From Homoserinimonas sedimenticola (GTDB lineage: Bacteria > Actinomycetota > Actinomycetes > Actinomycetales > Microbacteriaceae), in contig NZ_JAPELL010000001.1 in NCBI RefSeq assembly GCF_026094475.1, positions 124,001 through 188,000 of the forward strand: DNA of 64,000 nucleotides, given 5' to 3'. A program made the position numbers and the translations under genes. The notes below the pieces were generated by a model, which was not told the DNA's origin, searched no databases, and worked only from the letters and a program-made list of their open reading frames with translations. Positions within the stretch are counted from its first letter, which is position 1, and each line of letters starts with the position of its first letter. Below are positions 53,867-62,490 of the stretch, piece after piece.

Positions 53867-55190
53867 CGCGCTCATATGCCTCGAGCGCCGCCGCGCGGCT
53901 CTCGCGCAGGTCGACGATCGGCTCAGCGGGGGAGTCCGGTGCCCACTGGGCGATGTAGAGGCCGTGCGCGTCGAACTTCTTGGCCTGCAGGGCAGGATTG
54001 AAGACTCGGAAGTAGGGGGCGGCGTCGGCGCCGGAGCCCGCCACCCACTGCCAGTTGAAGGCGTTGCTTGCGGCATCCGCGTCGACCAGCGTGTCCCAGA
54101 ACCACTCCTCGCCGACGCGCCAGTCGATGAGCAGGTTCTTCACGAGGAAGGATGCCGCGACCATCCGCACGCGGTTGTGCATGTAACCCGTGTGCCAGAG
54201 CTCGCGCATGCCCGCATCGACCAGGGGGACGCCCGTGCGCCCCCGCTGCCAGGCACTGAGGTGATCCTCGTCGATAGGCGGCCAGGGGAACGCGTCGAAC
54301 TCGGAGCGCAGGTTGCGCGTCGCGAGCTCGGGGAAGCGGAACAGGGTGTGCCACGCGAACTCCCGCCACCCGAGTTCGGAGAGGAACCCGCCCGTGCCGC
54401 CTGTCGCGAGTGCCGAGTGCCAGACCGTGAACGGACTCAGCTCGCCCCAGCGCAGCCGCGGCGACAGGAGCGATGTCGCGCCAGCGGACGGCTCGTCACG
54501 TGCGCGCTCGTAGGCTGCCACGTCCTCCTCGAGAAAAGTCTCCAGTCGTTCGACGGCGGCAGGCTCGCCCGGCCGCCACGTCTCGCGCAGGCCCGCAGCC
54601 CAGTCGGGTCGGGTCGGCAGCAGTTCCCAACCGTCGAGGGCATCGGATGCCACGGCGCCCGCCACCAGGCCGCGCAGCTCCTCCGGCTCCGGCAGGGGAG
54701 CACGGGGCGCCGGCATCCCCAGGCACGCGCGCCAGAAGGGTGTGAACACCGAGTACGGCGTACCTGCCCCTGTCGTCACAGTCCATGGCTCGAACAACAG
54801 CGACGCTGCGAAGGACACTGCCTCGACGCCCGAGTCCCGAAGATCGGCCTTGATCCCCGCATCGATGGTGCGCTCCGGATCACTGTAGCGGCGGTTCCAG
54901 AAGACAGCGCCGGCGCCGAGTTCCTTCGCGAGCTCGGGAATGACACGTGCCGCGCTACCCCTGCGGAGCACAAGTTGCACACCACGGGCATCCAGTCGCT
55001 CCGCCAGCGAGGCGAGCGAACCATGCAGCCACCAGCGCGCAGCTCCACCGAGCGGGCGGAACCCAGGAGACTCCTCGTCGAGGATGTAGAGCGCTACAAG
55101 CGTCTCGTCCCTGGTGGCAGCGGCCGTCAGGGCGGGGTTGTCGGCCAACCGGAGGTCGTCGCGAAACCAGACGATCGAGGGGGAGGGCAT
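53847..55190 (-). CDS. phr: Deoxyribodipyrimidine photolyase (class I CPD/cryptochrome family)
   Basis: Light-driven DNA repair flavoenzyme, 447 aa. An N-terminal alpha/beta antenna domain starts SIVWFRDDLRLADNPAL. FAD-binding helices hold SPRLRWGELSPFTVWH near residue 243, ELGWREFAWHTLFRFPEL near 273, and the FAD signature GVPLVDAGMRELWHTGYMHNR (split, near 322-342). MVAASFLVKNLLIDWRVGEEWF (split) and DADAASNAFNWQWVAGSG (with the adenine-contacting Asn and electron-transfer Trp region) follow. ATG at 55190. CPD rather than (6-4) specificity is inferred from the class I pattern. Confidence 0.93.
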   Translation of the reverse strand: MPSPSIVWFRDDLRLADNPALTAAATRDETLVALYILDEESPGFRPLGGAARWWLHGSLASLAERLDARGVQLVLRRGSAARVIPELAKELGAGAVFWNRRYSDPERTIDAGIKADLRDSGVEAVSFAASLLFEPWTVTTGAGTPYSVFTPFWRACLGMPAPRAPLPEPEELRGLVAGAVASDALDGWELLPTRPDWAAGLRETWRPGEPAAVERLETFLEEDVAAYERARDEPSAGATSLLSPRLRWGELSPFTVWHSALATGGTGGFLSELGWREFAWHTLFRFPELATRNLRSEFDAFPWPPIDEDHLSAWQRGRTGVPLVDAGMRELWHTGYMHNRVRMVAASFLVKNLLIDWRVGEEWFWDTLVDADAASNAFNWQWVAGSGADAAPYFRVFNPALQAKKFDAHGLYIAQWAPDSPAEPIVDLRESRAAALEAYERVRLRAR

Positions 55191-55319
55191 CAGCGGTCTG
55201 GCCTGCGCGTGATCCGAAGCGGACCCCGCGCTGTCTCCGCGTCCACGCCATGACCTCTCTGCATCATGCGCAGAACGTACACCGGAACGCGCACAATCCG
55301 ACCGGAGAACAAAGGGAAC

Positions 55320-55395
55320 TGGTGGGCGATACCAGACTCGAACTGATGACCTCTTCCGTGTGAAGGAAGCGCGCTACCAACTGCGCCAATCGCCC
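55320..55395 (-). tRNA. tRNA-Val (anticodon CAC)
   Basis: On the minus strand the 7-bp acceptor GGGCGAT / ATCGCCC, D-arm GGCGCAGTTGGTAGCGC, anticodon loop TTCACAC and T-loop TTCGAGT fold normally. Discriminator A is followed by an encoded CCA. It lies apart from, and opposite to, the other tRNA genes of the cluster. Confidence 0.95.
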
Positions 55396-55531
55396 GTGAA
55401 GACAATCTTGCCACACGTTTGCGGCGACGGATGCACGTCACAGTGCGTCGCGACGCGCCCGGCTCTGCTCGGTTTGGTGTCGACGCGGAAGATCGGTTAG
55501 AGTCATCCAGCACGCAGAAATGCGAGCAAAT

Positions 55532-55603
55532 GCGGATGTGGCGCAGTGGTAGCGCATCACCTTGCCAAGGTGAGGGTCGCGAGTTCGAATCTCGTCATCC
55601 GCT
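55532..55603 (+). tRNA. tRNA-Gly (anticodon GCC)
   Basis: Acceptor GCGGATG with CATCCGC, anticodon loop TTGCCAA and T-loop TTCGAAT fold normally. The discriminator is T and CGA follows, so the CCA end is not encoded. Confidence 0.95.
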
Positions 55604-55637
55604 CGAGTGAAGTCTCACGCACGTGGGAACCCTCCAC

Positions 55638-55711
55638 GGTGGCGTGGCCGAGAGGCGAGGCAGCGGCCTGCAAAGCCGTCCACACGGGTTCGAATCCCGT
55701 CGCCACCTCCA
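55638..55711 (+). tRNA. tRNA-Cys (anticodon GCA)
   Basis: Acceptor GGTGGCG with CGCCACC, anticodon loop CTGCAAA and T-arm CGGGTTCGAATCCCG fold normally. Discriminator T with CCA encoded. It is 34 bp after tRNA-Gly and 20 bp before tRNA-Val, probably in one transcript. Confidence 0.95.
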
Positions 55712-55731
55712 CTCGGCAACACAAACACCCC

Positions 55732-55803
55732 GGGCGATTGGCGCAGCGGTAGCGCGCTTCCCTGACACGGAAGAGGTCACTGGTTCGATCCCAGTATCGC
55801 CCA
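55732..55803 (+). tRNA. tRNA-Val (anticodon GAC)
   Basis: Acceptor GGGCGAT with ATCGCCC, D-arm GGCGCAGCGGTAGCGC, anticodon loop CTGACAC and T-loop TTCGATC fold normally. Discriminator A is followed by CAG, so CCA is not encoded. Its last 24 nt plus 3 nt are repeated twice downstream. Confidence 0.95.
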
Positions 55804-55811
55804 CAGAGAGA

Positions 55812-55846
55812 TGAAGCCCCGGTACACGCCGGGGCTTCTCTCGTTT
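55812..55846 (+). terminator. Terminator of the tRNA-Gly/Cys/Val transcript (first copy)
   Basis: The stem AAGCCCCGG / CCGGGGCTT with loop TACACG is followed by CTCTCGTTT, 10 bp after the end of tRNA-Val(GAC). The same stem and loop recur at 56041-56064. Confidence 0.8.
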
Positions 55847-55930
55847 CTGGAGGATCGAACGAGTGACCTCGCGACCGCCTGTCGGCGCTCGCGCTGGTTC
55901 GATCCCAGTATCGCCCACAGAAGAAGCACG

Positions 55931-55956
55931 AAGCCCCGAAGTGATTCGGGGCTTTT
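55931..55956 (+). terminator. Terminator after the second tRNA-Val fragment
   Basis: The stem AAGCCCCGAA / TTCGGGGCTT has loop GTGA and is followed by TTGTG. It is a variant of the flanking copies, with compensating changes on both arms, which suggests the hairpin itself is maintained. Confidence 0.78.
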
Positions 55957-56040
55957 GTGTTCTCTGGATCGAACAGTGACCTCGCAACCGCCTGTTCGCG
56001 CTCGCGCTGGTTCGATCCCAGTATCGCCCACAGAGAGATG

Positions 56041-56070
56041 AAGCCCCGGTACACGCCGGGGCTTCGCTCG
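56041..56070 (+). terminator. Terminator after the third tRNA-Val fragment
   Basis: Same stem and loop as the first copy (AAGCCCCGG, TACACG, CCGGGGCTT), followed by CGCTCGTT. It lies 68 bp before the start of thrS. Confidence 0.75.
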
Positions 56071-56124
56071 TTAAGCCGAATCGAACGAGTGACCTCGCGA
56101 CCACGTGGGCCTTCAGCGCGCCAC

Positions 56125-56130
56125 TAAACT
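56125..56130 (+). promoter_or_regulatory. -10 box (TAAACT) of a leaderless thrS mRNA
   Basis: TAAACT is followed by 7 nt and the thrS ATG. There is no room for a ribosome site or a T-box leader. Confidence 0.6.
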
Positions 56131-56137
56131 TGGGCGA

Positions 56138-58093
56138 ATGAGCCAGCAGTCAGGATTCGATCTCTTCACCGACCGCGACATCGTCGCCATGCGGGTCAAC
56201 GGCGAACTGAAGGACCTGGCCGCCACAGTCACTCAAGGCGATGAGGTCGAGCCCGTCCGCATCGACTCGGAGGACGGTGTCGCTATCCTGCGCCACTCTG
56301 CCGCTCACGTGGCCGCGCAAGCGGTGCAGTCCATCAATCCCGAGGCGAAGCTTGGCATCGGCCCGCCCATCACGGACGGCTTCTATTACGACTTCGACGT
56401 TGCGGAGCCCTTCACGCCCGAGGATCTCAAGGCGCTCGAGAAGGCGATGGAGCGAATCATCCGCCAGGGCCAACGTTTCGTGCGTCGGGTCGTCACCGAC
56501 GATGAGGCTCGCGCGGAGCTCGCCCACGAGCCCTACAAGCTTGAACTGATCGGGCTCAAGGGGTCCGCTGCTGAGGGCGGCGACAACGAGTCGGTTGAAG
56601 TCGGGGCCGGCGAGCTCACGATCTACGACAACGTCGACCCCAAGACGGGCGAGACGGTGTGGAAGGACCTGTGCCGCGGCCCGCACCTGCCCAACACCCG
56701 CATGATCGGCAACGGCTGGAAGCTCATGCGGACCGCTGCCGCATACTGGCGTGGCTCAGAGAAGAACAAGCAGCTCCAGCGTGTCTACGGCACCGCCTGG
56801 CCGAGCAAGGACGAGCTGCGCGCCTACACGACGCGCCTCGAGGAGGCAGCGAAGCGCGACCACCGCAAGCTCGGCTCGGAGCTGGACCTCTTCTCCTTCC
56901 CGGACGAGATCGGTTCGGGACTTGCGGTCTTCCATCCGAAGGGCGGCATCATCCGCAACGAGATCGAGAACTACATGCGGCAGCAGCTGCTCGCACACGA
57001 CTACGACCTCGTAAACACCCCGCACATCACGAAGGGTCACCTCTTCGAGACCAGCCAGCACCTCAACTGGTACAAGGACGGCATGTTCCCCGCTATGCAC
57101 CTCGATGAGGAGCGGGATGCCGAGGGCAACATCACGAGGCAGGGCCAGGACTACTACCTGAAGCCCATGAACTGCCCCTTCCACAACCTGATCTTCCGTG
57201 CCCGCGGGCGCAGTTACCGCGAGCTGCCCCTCCGCCTCGCGGAGTTCGGCACGGTCTATCGCTACGAGAAGAGCGGCACCCTCGCTGGTCTGACGCGCGT
57301 GCGTGGACTGACGCAGGACGATGCCCACATCTATGTGACGCCCGAGCAGGTCAAGGACGAGATCAAGCGCCAGCTCGACTTCGTCTTTGAGACCCTCCGC
57401 GGCTACGGGCTGAGCGACTTCTACCTCGAGCTCTCGACGCGCGACCCGGAGAAGTCGGTCGGCACCGACCAGCAGTGGGAGGAGGCGACGGAGACACTCC
57501 GACAGGTCGGCGCGGAGTCGGGTCTCGAGCTCGTGAACGACCCGGGTGGGGCGGCTTTCTACGGGCCCAAGATCTCGGTGCAGGCACGCGACGCTATCGG
57601 CCGCACCTGGCAGCTCTCGACCGTGCAGCTCGACTTCAACCAGCCCGCGCTCTTCGAACTCGAATACACGGCCGCGGACGGCAGCCGTCAGCAGCCCGTC
57701 ATGATCCACCGAGCCCTGCTCGGGTCGGTCGAGCGTTTCTTCGCCATCCTGCTCGAGCACTACGCGGGCGCGTTCCCCGTGTGGCTCGCCCCCGTGCAGG
57801 TCGTCGGCATCCCCGTCGCGGAGGAGTACAACGAGTACCTCTCGGAGGTCATCGCTCGGCTCCGGCAGCGCGGCGTGCGCGCCGAGGTCGACCTGTCGTC
57901 CGATCGGATGCCCAAGAAGATTCGAAACCACACGAAGGCGAAGGTGCCGTTCCAGCTGATCGCGGGCGAGGAGGACCGGGCGAACGGAGCAGTGAGCTTC
58001 CGCTTCCGCGACGGCAGCCAGGAGAACGGCATCCCGGTGGATGACGCGATCGCGCGCATCCTCGATGCGATCGCCACCAAGGCGCAGGTCTGA
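56138..58093 (+). CDS. thrS: Threonyl-tRNA synthetase
   Basis: Charges tRNA-Thr. The 651 aa show the usual order: TGS domain (residues 1-70), editing domain with [11 protein letters not shown] near 60 and an HxxxH-type site, then the class II core. [15 protein letters not shown] near 345 holds the zinc Cys, motif 2 is near 372 ([20 protein letters not shown] split), and motif 3 is [15 protein letters not shown] near 533. The anticodon domain is at the end ([13 protein letters not shown] onward). ATG at 56138 with TAAACT 7 nt upstream. The stop overlaps the HIT gene start (TGATG). Confidence 0.96.
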   Translation: MSQQSGFDLFTDRDIVAMRVNGELKDLAATVTQGDEVEPVRIDSEDGVAILRHSAAHVAAQAVQSINPEAKLGIGPPITDGFYYDFDVAEPFTPEDLKALEKAMERIIRQGQRFVRRVVTDDEARAELAHEPYKLELIGLKGSAAEGGDNESVEVGAGELTIYDNVDPKTGETVWKDLCRGPHLPNTRMIGNGWKLMRTAAAYWRGSEKNKQLQRVYGTAWPSKDELRAYTTRLEEAAKRDHRKLGSELDLFSFPDEIGSGLAVFHPKGGIIRNEIENYMRQQLLAHDYDLVNTPHITKGHLFETSQHLNWYKDGMFPAMHLDEERDAEGNITRQGQDYYLKPMNCPFHNLIFRARGRSYRELPLRLAEFGTVYRYEKSGTLAGLTRVRGLTQDDAHIYVTPEQVKDEIKRQLDFVFETLRGYGLSDFYLELSTRDPEKSVGTDQQWEEATETLRQVGAESGLELVNDPGGAAFYGPKISVQARDAIGRTWQLSTVQLDFNQPALFELEYTAADGSRQQPVMIHRALLGSVERFFAILLEHYAGAFPVWLAPVQVVGIPVAEEYNEYLSEVIARLRQRGVRAEVDLSSDRMPKKIRNHTKAKVPFQLIAGEEDRANGAVSFRFRDGSQENGIPVDDAIARILDAIATKAQV

Positions 58094-58653
58094 TGTCCTC
58101 CTACACTCCGGACGAGTTCGGGGACATCGACGCGGAGCGTGCCGAAGGCTTCGCAGCATCCGGGGATGCCTTTCAGAGGCTCTGGACACCGCACCGGCTC
58201 GTCTACATCGAGGACGGACAGCAGCCAGCGGCGCACGACTGCCCCTTCTGCAATGCGCCGACAATGGACGACGAGAAGTCGCTCATCGTCGCCCGGGGCG
58301 CGCACGCCTACGTGCTTCTGAACCTGTACCCGTACAACTCGGGCCACCTGCTGGTGTGCCCGTACCGGCACATCGCGACCTATGACGAGGCGAACGCCGA
58401 CGAGATTGCCGAGATCGGAAGCCTCACCCAGACCGCGATGCAGGTGCTGCGGAAGACCTCCTCATGCGACGGATTCAACATCGGCATGAATCAGGGCAGG
58501 GTTGCGGGCGCAGGCATCGCCGAGCACCTGCACCAGCACATCGTGCCGCGGTGGGCCCTCGACTCGAATTTCTTCCCCATCATCGCTCGGACGAAGGCGG
58601 TGCCGAGACTTCTCGGCGAGGTGCGCGACGAGATCGCTGCCGCCTGGCCGTGA
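58093..58653 (+). CDS. HIT-family protein (AP4A phosphorylase-like)
   Basis: Nucleotide-binding protein with the histidine triad HLHQHIVPRW (His145, His147, His149), 186 aa. CPFCNAP near residue 52 is a zinc-type CxxC, and YPYNSGHLLVCPYRH near 78 is typical. The mycobacterial counterpart next to thrS, Rv2613c, is an AP4A phosphorylase. The same role is likely but inferred. It overlaps thrS by 1 bp, so the two are coexpressed. ThrS and other synthetases produce AP4A, which fits the pairing. It converges on the pyridoxal kinase gene with a 9-bp gap. Confidence 0.9.
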   Translation: MSSYTPDEFGDIDAERAEGFAASGDAFQRLWTPHRLVYIEDGQQPAAHDCPFCNAPTMDDEKSLIVARGAHAYVLLNLYPYNSGHLLVCPYRHIATYDEANADEIAEIGSLTQTAMQVLRKTSSCDGFNIGMNQGRVAGAGIAEHLHQHIVPRWALDSNFFPIIARTKAVPRLLGEVRDEIAAAWP

Positions 58654-58662
58654 ATCCTCCCG

Positions 58663-59514
58663 TCAGCGCACCTGCGTGACCTCGAACTGTAGGCGAGGGT
58701 GCGCGTAGGCCTCCTGCGACTCGACGAGCAGCAGCTCGCGCGAGCCGCCGTCGTAGGTGTTCTGCAGCAGGTCGAAGACGCTTGAGGTCGTGCGGGCCAG
58801 GGCCGCAGCCACGTCACCCGTCTCCCGGTAGTGGGCCGTGAAGAGCGCTGCAGTGACGTCCCCCGACCCGTTGGCCTTCATGGGGATGTGCGGCGTTTGC
58901 ACGATCCATGCGCCCCTGTCGTCGACAGCCAGCATCTCGATTGTCCCCTCGGGTCGTTCGGGGCGCTCGACGCTTGTGACGAGCACAGTGCTCGGACCCA
59001 TCGCACGCGCCGCATCGACGGAAGCCAGCGTCGACTCGAGATCGCTTGGCTCCGTCTCGGTGAGGAAGCCGAGCTCGAACTGGTTGGGCGTGATGATGTC
59101 GGCGGCCGGAACGACGCGCTCGCGAAGCAGGATCGGGATGGCGGGAGCCACGAAGCATCCGGATTTCGCGTTGCCCATAACGGGGTCACATGCATAGACA
59201 GCCGTGGGGTTCGCGGCCTTCACACGGGCCACCGCGTCGAGGATGACGTCCGCAATGCCCTCACCGCCCTGATATCCGGAGAGCACCACGTCGATGTCGC
59301 CGAACGCGCCGCGCTCCTCGATGCCTGTGATGACGTCGCGGACGTCGTCAGGGCCGATGAGGGGTCCGCGCCAGGCGCCGTACCCGGTGTGGTTGGAGAA
59401 GTTGACGGTGTAGACCGGGTACACCTCGACTCCGATGCGCTGCAGCGGAAAGACGGCGGCGGAATTGCCGACATGGCCATAGGCGACGGCGGACTGGATG
59501 GAGAGGATCTTCAC
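58663..59514 (-). CDS. pdxY: Pyridoxal kinase PdxY/PdxK
   Basis: ATP-dependent kinase of the ribokinase superfamily making PLP from pyridoxal in the salvage pathway. The 283 aa start MKILSIQSAVAYGHVGNSAA. They include NFSNHTGYG near residue 39, VLSGYQGG near 77, CDPVMGN near 109, ITPNQFELGFLTE near 140 and the anion hole KANGSGDVTAALF near 213 with the catalytic Asp. GTG start. It is 26 bp downstream of pdxR on the same strand, which puts B6 salvage under the same regulator region as B6 synthesis. Confidence 0.93.
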   Translation of the reverse strand: MKILSIQSAVAYGHVGNSAAVFPLQRIGVEVYPVYTVNFSNHTGYGAWRGPLIGPDDVRDVITGIEERGAFGDIDVVLSGYQGGEGIADVILDAVARVKAANPTAVYACDPVMGNAKSGCFVAPAIPILLRERVVPAADIITPNQFELGFLTETEPSDLESTLASVDAARAMGPSTVLVTSVERPERPEGTIEMLAVDDRGAWIVQTPHIPMKANGSGDVTAALFTAHYRETGDVAAALARTTSSVFDLLQNTYDGGSRELLLVESQEAYAHPRLQFEVTQVR

Positions 59515-59540
59515 GAGGGCTCCTGTGGGTTGAGGGCGGG

Positions 59541-60890
59541 TCAGGCGGTGTGGAGGACGGTCTCGACGGCGGCCGCGATGTCCGTCGCGAGCCGGTGCGC
59601 ATCTTCATCGTCGAGATCGTGGACGGTGAGGCGGAGGTGGTGAGCCGCCGAATCGTCGGCGAGCAGAAACTCGTCGCCGGGACGGACCAGCCAGCCGCGG
59701 CGCATGAGCTGCTGGGTGACGGCGCGGGCGGGCGCGGGCAGCGGCAGCCACACGCTCAACCCGTCGCCGGGACGGCACGGGAGTCCTGCAGTGCGCGCGT
59801 GCTCCGCGAAGGCGGCATTGCGCGCGGAGTAGTGTTCGGCGGCGCGTTCGACTCCCGCCATGACGTCCGCGTCGTCGACGAGCGCGACGACGAGCCGCTG
59901 CAGCAGGTGGCTCACCCATGTCGATCCCGGCGTCAGGCGTTGCGCGAGCCGATCCGCGGTCTTCGCATCGCTCGCTGTGATCGCGAGGCACAGGTCAGGA
60001 CCCAGGAACTTCGAGACCGAGCGGATGAGCGCCCAGCGCTCGTGCTCGGAGCCGATGATGGAGACGTAGGGGCGGCGGGAGAGCATCGAAAAGTGGTCGT
60101 CCTCGATCACGAGGATGTGCGGATGCTCGGCGAGTGCCTCCCGCAGCGCCGCGGCTCGTTCCGGGGTGAGGCTCGCGCCCGTCGGGTTGTGTGCGCGTGG
60201 TGTGCACACAATTGCGCGGACGCCGGCCTCGAGTGCCGCTTGGAGGCCGTCGACCGTCATGCCCTCCTCGTCCACCGGGATCGGATGCGGGCGGTATCCG
60301 CCGACATGGACCGTACGCAGCGCCGAGAGGAAGCAGGGGTCCTCGAGGCCGACCAGGTCACCGCGAGTCAGTGCGTCTGCGAAGAGCCGTTCGAGGGCGT
60401 CGACTGCTCCGCCGGTAACGGTGAGCCTCAGTTCCTCTTGATGCCTCAGGTCCTCTGCCATCCACGCGCGAGCCCACCGCTCGAGGGACGGATCGATCGT
60501 CGGCTCGCCGTACAGTACGGGGCGCCCGGCGAGCGTTGCGAGGGCGGGGGAGAGGTCTGGAATGAGCGTCGGGTCGGGGTTGCCGTTGGCGACATCGCGG
60601 AGCACCGAGTCCGGCGCGTAGCCCTCGAGCGGCACAATGGCGCGCGTCGCGATGCGAGTTCCGCCACGGCCGCGAGTTTCTACTGCGCCGGCCCGGCTGA
60701 GCAGCCGGTAGGCGGCGACGACGGTGTTCCGGTTGACCCCGAGGTCTTCCGCGAGGGCGCGGACGGGTGGGAGTGCGTCGCCTGGGGCGAGGATGCCGCG
60801 GTCGACCAGGGTACGGATGCTCTCAGCGATCTCCGCAGCAGACTCGCCCGTGATGGGGCTCGTCCCCAGGCGTGCGTCTCGAATCGTCAC
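59541..60890 (-). CDS. pdxR: PdxR-type MocR transcriptional regulator
   Basis: Regulator with a GntR winged helix domain (about residues 15-80; [26 protein letters not shown] split) fused to an aminotransferase-like PLP-sensing domain (about 95-449). [14 protein letters not shown] is near 155, [13 protein letters not shown] near 222, and IEDDHFSML near 255. [13 protein letters not shown] near 281 has the PLP-binding Lys in SVSK. In actinobacteria PdxR activates divergent pdxST when PLP is low. GTG start with TACACT (minus strand) 6 nt upstream, so leaderless. It diverges from pdxS with a 61-bp gap. Confidence 0.92.
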   Translation of the reverse strand: MTIRDARLGTSPITGESAAEIAESIRTLVDRGILAPGDALPPVRALAEDLGVNRNTVVAAYRLLSRAGAVETRGRGGTRIATRAIVPLEGYAPDSVLRDVANGNPDPTLIPDLSPALATLAGRPVLYGEPTIDPSLERWARAWMAEDLRHQEELRLTVTGGAVDALERLFADALTRGDLVGLEDPCFLSALRTVHVGGYRPHPIPVDEEGMTVDGLQAALEAGVRAIVCTPRAHNPTGASLTPERAAALREALAEHPHILVIEDDHFSMLSRRPYVSIIGSEHERWALIRSVSKFLGPDLCLAITASDAKTADRLAQRLTPGSTWVSHLLQRLVVALVDDADVMAGVERAAEHYSARNAAFAEHARTAGLPCRPGDGLSVWLPLPAPARAVTQQLMRRGWLVRPGDEFLLADDSAAHHLRLTVHDLDDEDAHRLATDIAAAVETVLHTA

Positions 60891-60896
60891 CTGTTC

Positions 60897-60951
60897 AGTG
60901 TATGGGTCATGCCATGCTACGGTTTGGCCTAAGTCAAACAGAGGAGCTGTT
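60897..60951. promoter_or_regulatory. pdxR-pdxS divergent regulatory region
   Basis: The region holds the minus-strand -10 TACACT of pdxR (60897-60902) and an inverted repeat GTTTG-N8-CAAAC (60922-60939). It also has the pdxS ribosome site GAGGAG (60941-60946). The repeat lies where the pdxS -10 would be and is a candidate PdxR operator. CATGCCATGC just upstream may be part of it. Confidence 0.5.
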
Positions 60952-61839
60952 ATGTCAACCGCGGTCGGAACTGCCCGGGTCAAGCGAGGGCTCGCCGAGA
61001 TGCTCAAGGGCGGCGTCATCATGGATGTTGTGACGGCCGAGCAGGCGCGCATCGCCGAGGGGGCGGGTGCCGTCGCCGTCATGGCTCTCGAGAGGGTTCC
61101 GGCGGACATCCGCGCGCAGGGCGGCGTGGCGCGGATGAGCGATCCCGGCCTCATCGACGAGATCATCGCATCCGTCTCTATCCCGGTCATGGCGAAGGCG
61201 CGAATCGGGCACTTCGTCGAGGCGCAGGTGCTGCAATCACTCGGTGTCGACTACATCGACGAGTCGGAGGTGCTGAGCCCGGCCGACTACGTCAACCACA
61301 TCGACAAGTGGCCCTTCACGGTGCCCTTCGTGTGTGGGGCGACGAACCTGGGAGAGGCGCTGCGCCGGATCAACGAGGGAGCCGCCATGATCCGCTCGAA
61401 GGGCGAGGCGGGCACAGGGGATGTCTCGGAGGCGACCAAGCACATCCGCACTATCAAGCGCGACATTGCACGCCTCACGTCCATGAGCGACGACGAACTC
61501 TATGTCGCGGCGAAGGAGCTGCAGGCGCCCTACGACCTCGTCCTCGAGGTTGCCAAGACGGGCACCCTCCCCGTCGTCCTCTTTACCGCGGGCGGCGTCG
61601 CAACCCCGGCGGATGCCGCGCTCATGATGCAGCTCGGAGCCGACGGGGTATTCGTCGGCTCCGGCATCTTCAAGTCGGGGAACCCAGAGAAGCGGGCCGC
61701 AGCGATCGTCAAGGCGACCACCTTCTACGACGACCCTGCCGTCATTGCCGACACGTCGCGCGGCCTCGGGGAGGCGATGGTCGGCATCAATGTCGCCGAC
61801 CTGCCCGCGCCGCACCGGCTCGCCGAGCGTGGCTGGTAG
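60952..61839 (+). CDS. pdxS: Pyridoxal 5'-phosphate synthase subunit PdxS
   Basis: Lyase subunit of the DXP-independent PLP synthase. It condenses ribose 5-phosphate, glyceraldehyde 3-phosphate and ammonia from PdxT. The 295 aa have [18 protein letters not shown] near residue 10 (split), Lys82 in MAKARIGHF and [11 protein letters not shown] near 148 with the second active lysine. [30 protein letters not shown] (split) forms the phosphate site. Length is normal. ATG at 60952 follows GAGGAG. It overlaps pdxT by 11 bp. Confidence 0.97.
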   Translation: MSTAVGTARVKRGLAEMLKGGVIMDVVTAEQARIAEGAGAVAVMALERVPADIRAQGGVARMSDPGLIDEIIASVSIPVMAKARIGHFVEAQVLQSLGVDYIDESEVLSPADYVNHIDKWPFTVPFVCGATNLGEALRRINEGAAMIRSKGEAGTGDVSEATKHIRTIKRDIARLTSMSDDELYVAAKELQAPYDLVLEVAKTGTLPVVLFTAGGVATPADAALMMQLGADGVFVGSGIFKSGNPEKRAAAIVKATTFYDDPAVIADTSRGLGEAMVGINVADLPAPHRLAERGW

Positions 61840-62452
61840 CGGGAGCGCTGCGTCACCCGCAGTCGGAGTCCTGGCTCTTCAGGGCGACTTCCGCGAGCAT
61901 CTCGCTGTCCTGCACGGGCTGGGGGCGGACGCGCGAGTTGTGCGGACGGCCAGGGACCTGGCCGCCGTTGACGGGCTCGTCATCCCGGGTGGCGAGTCGA
62001 CAGTGATCGACAAGCTCTCGCGAAGCTTCGGGCTCGCGGAACCGATCAGGGAGGCCATCGGGATGAGGATGCCCGTTTACGGCACCTGCGCGGGACTCAT
62101 CATGCTGGCCGACCGCATTCTCGACGCCGCCGCCGGACAGTGCTCCTTCGGAGGCATCGATGTCGCCGTGCGCCGAAACGCCTTCGGTAGCCAGGCTGAC
62201 TCCTTCGAGAGTGACATCGCGGTGCCGGAGCTTGGCGATCCGCCCGTGCATGCGGTCTTCATCCGGGCCCCCGTCGTCACTGAGGTGGGCAAGGGTGTGA
62301 CCGTGCTGGGGTCGCTCGACGATGGTCGAGTCGTCGCCGTGCGCCAGGGCAACCTCATGGGCACGTCCTTCCATCCCGAGGTCACTGATGACCACCGCTT
62401 CCATGCGCGCTTCCTCGAGCTGGTGCGCGGGTGGAGCGCGCTGCGCGCCTGA
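61829..62452 (+). CDS. pdxT: Glutaminase subunit PdxT of PLP synthase
   Basis: Class I glutamine amidotransferase feeding ammonia to PdxS. The 207 aa have [12 protein letters not shown] near residue 14, [11 protein letters not shown] near 53, nucleophile Cys87 in [10 protein letters not shown], and the His/Glu dyad in [13 protein letters not shown] near 187. GTG at 61829 lies inside the pdxS end, an 11-bp overlap. This fits coupled expression of equal amounts for the 12:12 complex. Confidence 0.95.
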   Translation: MAGSGSAASPAVGVLALQGDFREHLAVLHGLGADARVVRTARDLAAVDGLVIPGGESTVIDKLSRSFGLAEPIREAIGMRMPVYGTCAGLIMLADRILDAAAGQCSFGGIDVAVRRNAFGSQADSFESDIAVPELGDPPVHAVFIRAPVVTEVGKGVTVLGSLDDGRVVAVRQGNLMGTSFHPEVTDDHRFHARFLELVRGWSALRA

Positions 62453-62477
62453 CGCGGGGGCGCGAGCGGCGCCTCGC

Positions 62478-62483
62478 TAGAAT
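62478..62483 (+). promoter_or_regulatory. -10 box (TAGAAT) of a leaderless yebC mRNA
   Basis: TAGAAT is followed by 7 nt (GTTCCCC) and the ATG of yebC. No ribosome site is present. Confidence 0.6.
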
Positions 62484-62490
62484 GTTCCCC

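Larger units (their letters stand above)
55780..56103. repeat. Tandem array of tRNA-Val 3'-end fragments with terminators
   Basis: Beginning in the T-arm of tRNA-Val(GAC), a unit of about 113 bp recurs. An identical 27-bp block (T-arm, acceptor 3' strand, CAG) occurs at 55780-55806, 55894-55920 and 56007-56033. Each is followed by a hairpin terminator and then by a block resembling the inverted T-arm (55852-55870, 55966-55983, 56078-56096). The second and third blocks have no 5' half, so they are not tRNA genes. The array ends 21 bp before the -10 of thrS. Confidence 0.88.

Noticed and set aside
55894-56033. Additional complete tRNA-Val genes
   Set aside because: Only the T-arm and acceptor 3' strand are present; no D-arm, anticodon arm or 5' acceptor strand precedes them.
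55780-56103. CRISPR array
   Set aside because: The 113-bp period, tRNA-derived repeats and embedded terminators do not fit CRISPR repeats and spacers, and no cas genes are near.
55320-56137. Integrated phage or island at the tRNA cluster
   Set aside because: No integrase, phage gene or base-composition shift is seen; only possible att-like scars remain.
56034-56137. T-box riboswitch before thrS
   Set aside because: The -10 box lies 7 nt before the ATG, leaving no leader; the hairpin upstream is a terminator of the tRNA fragment array.
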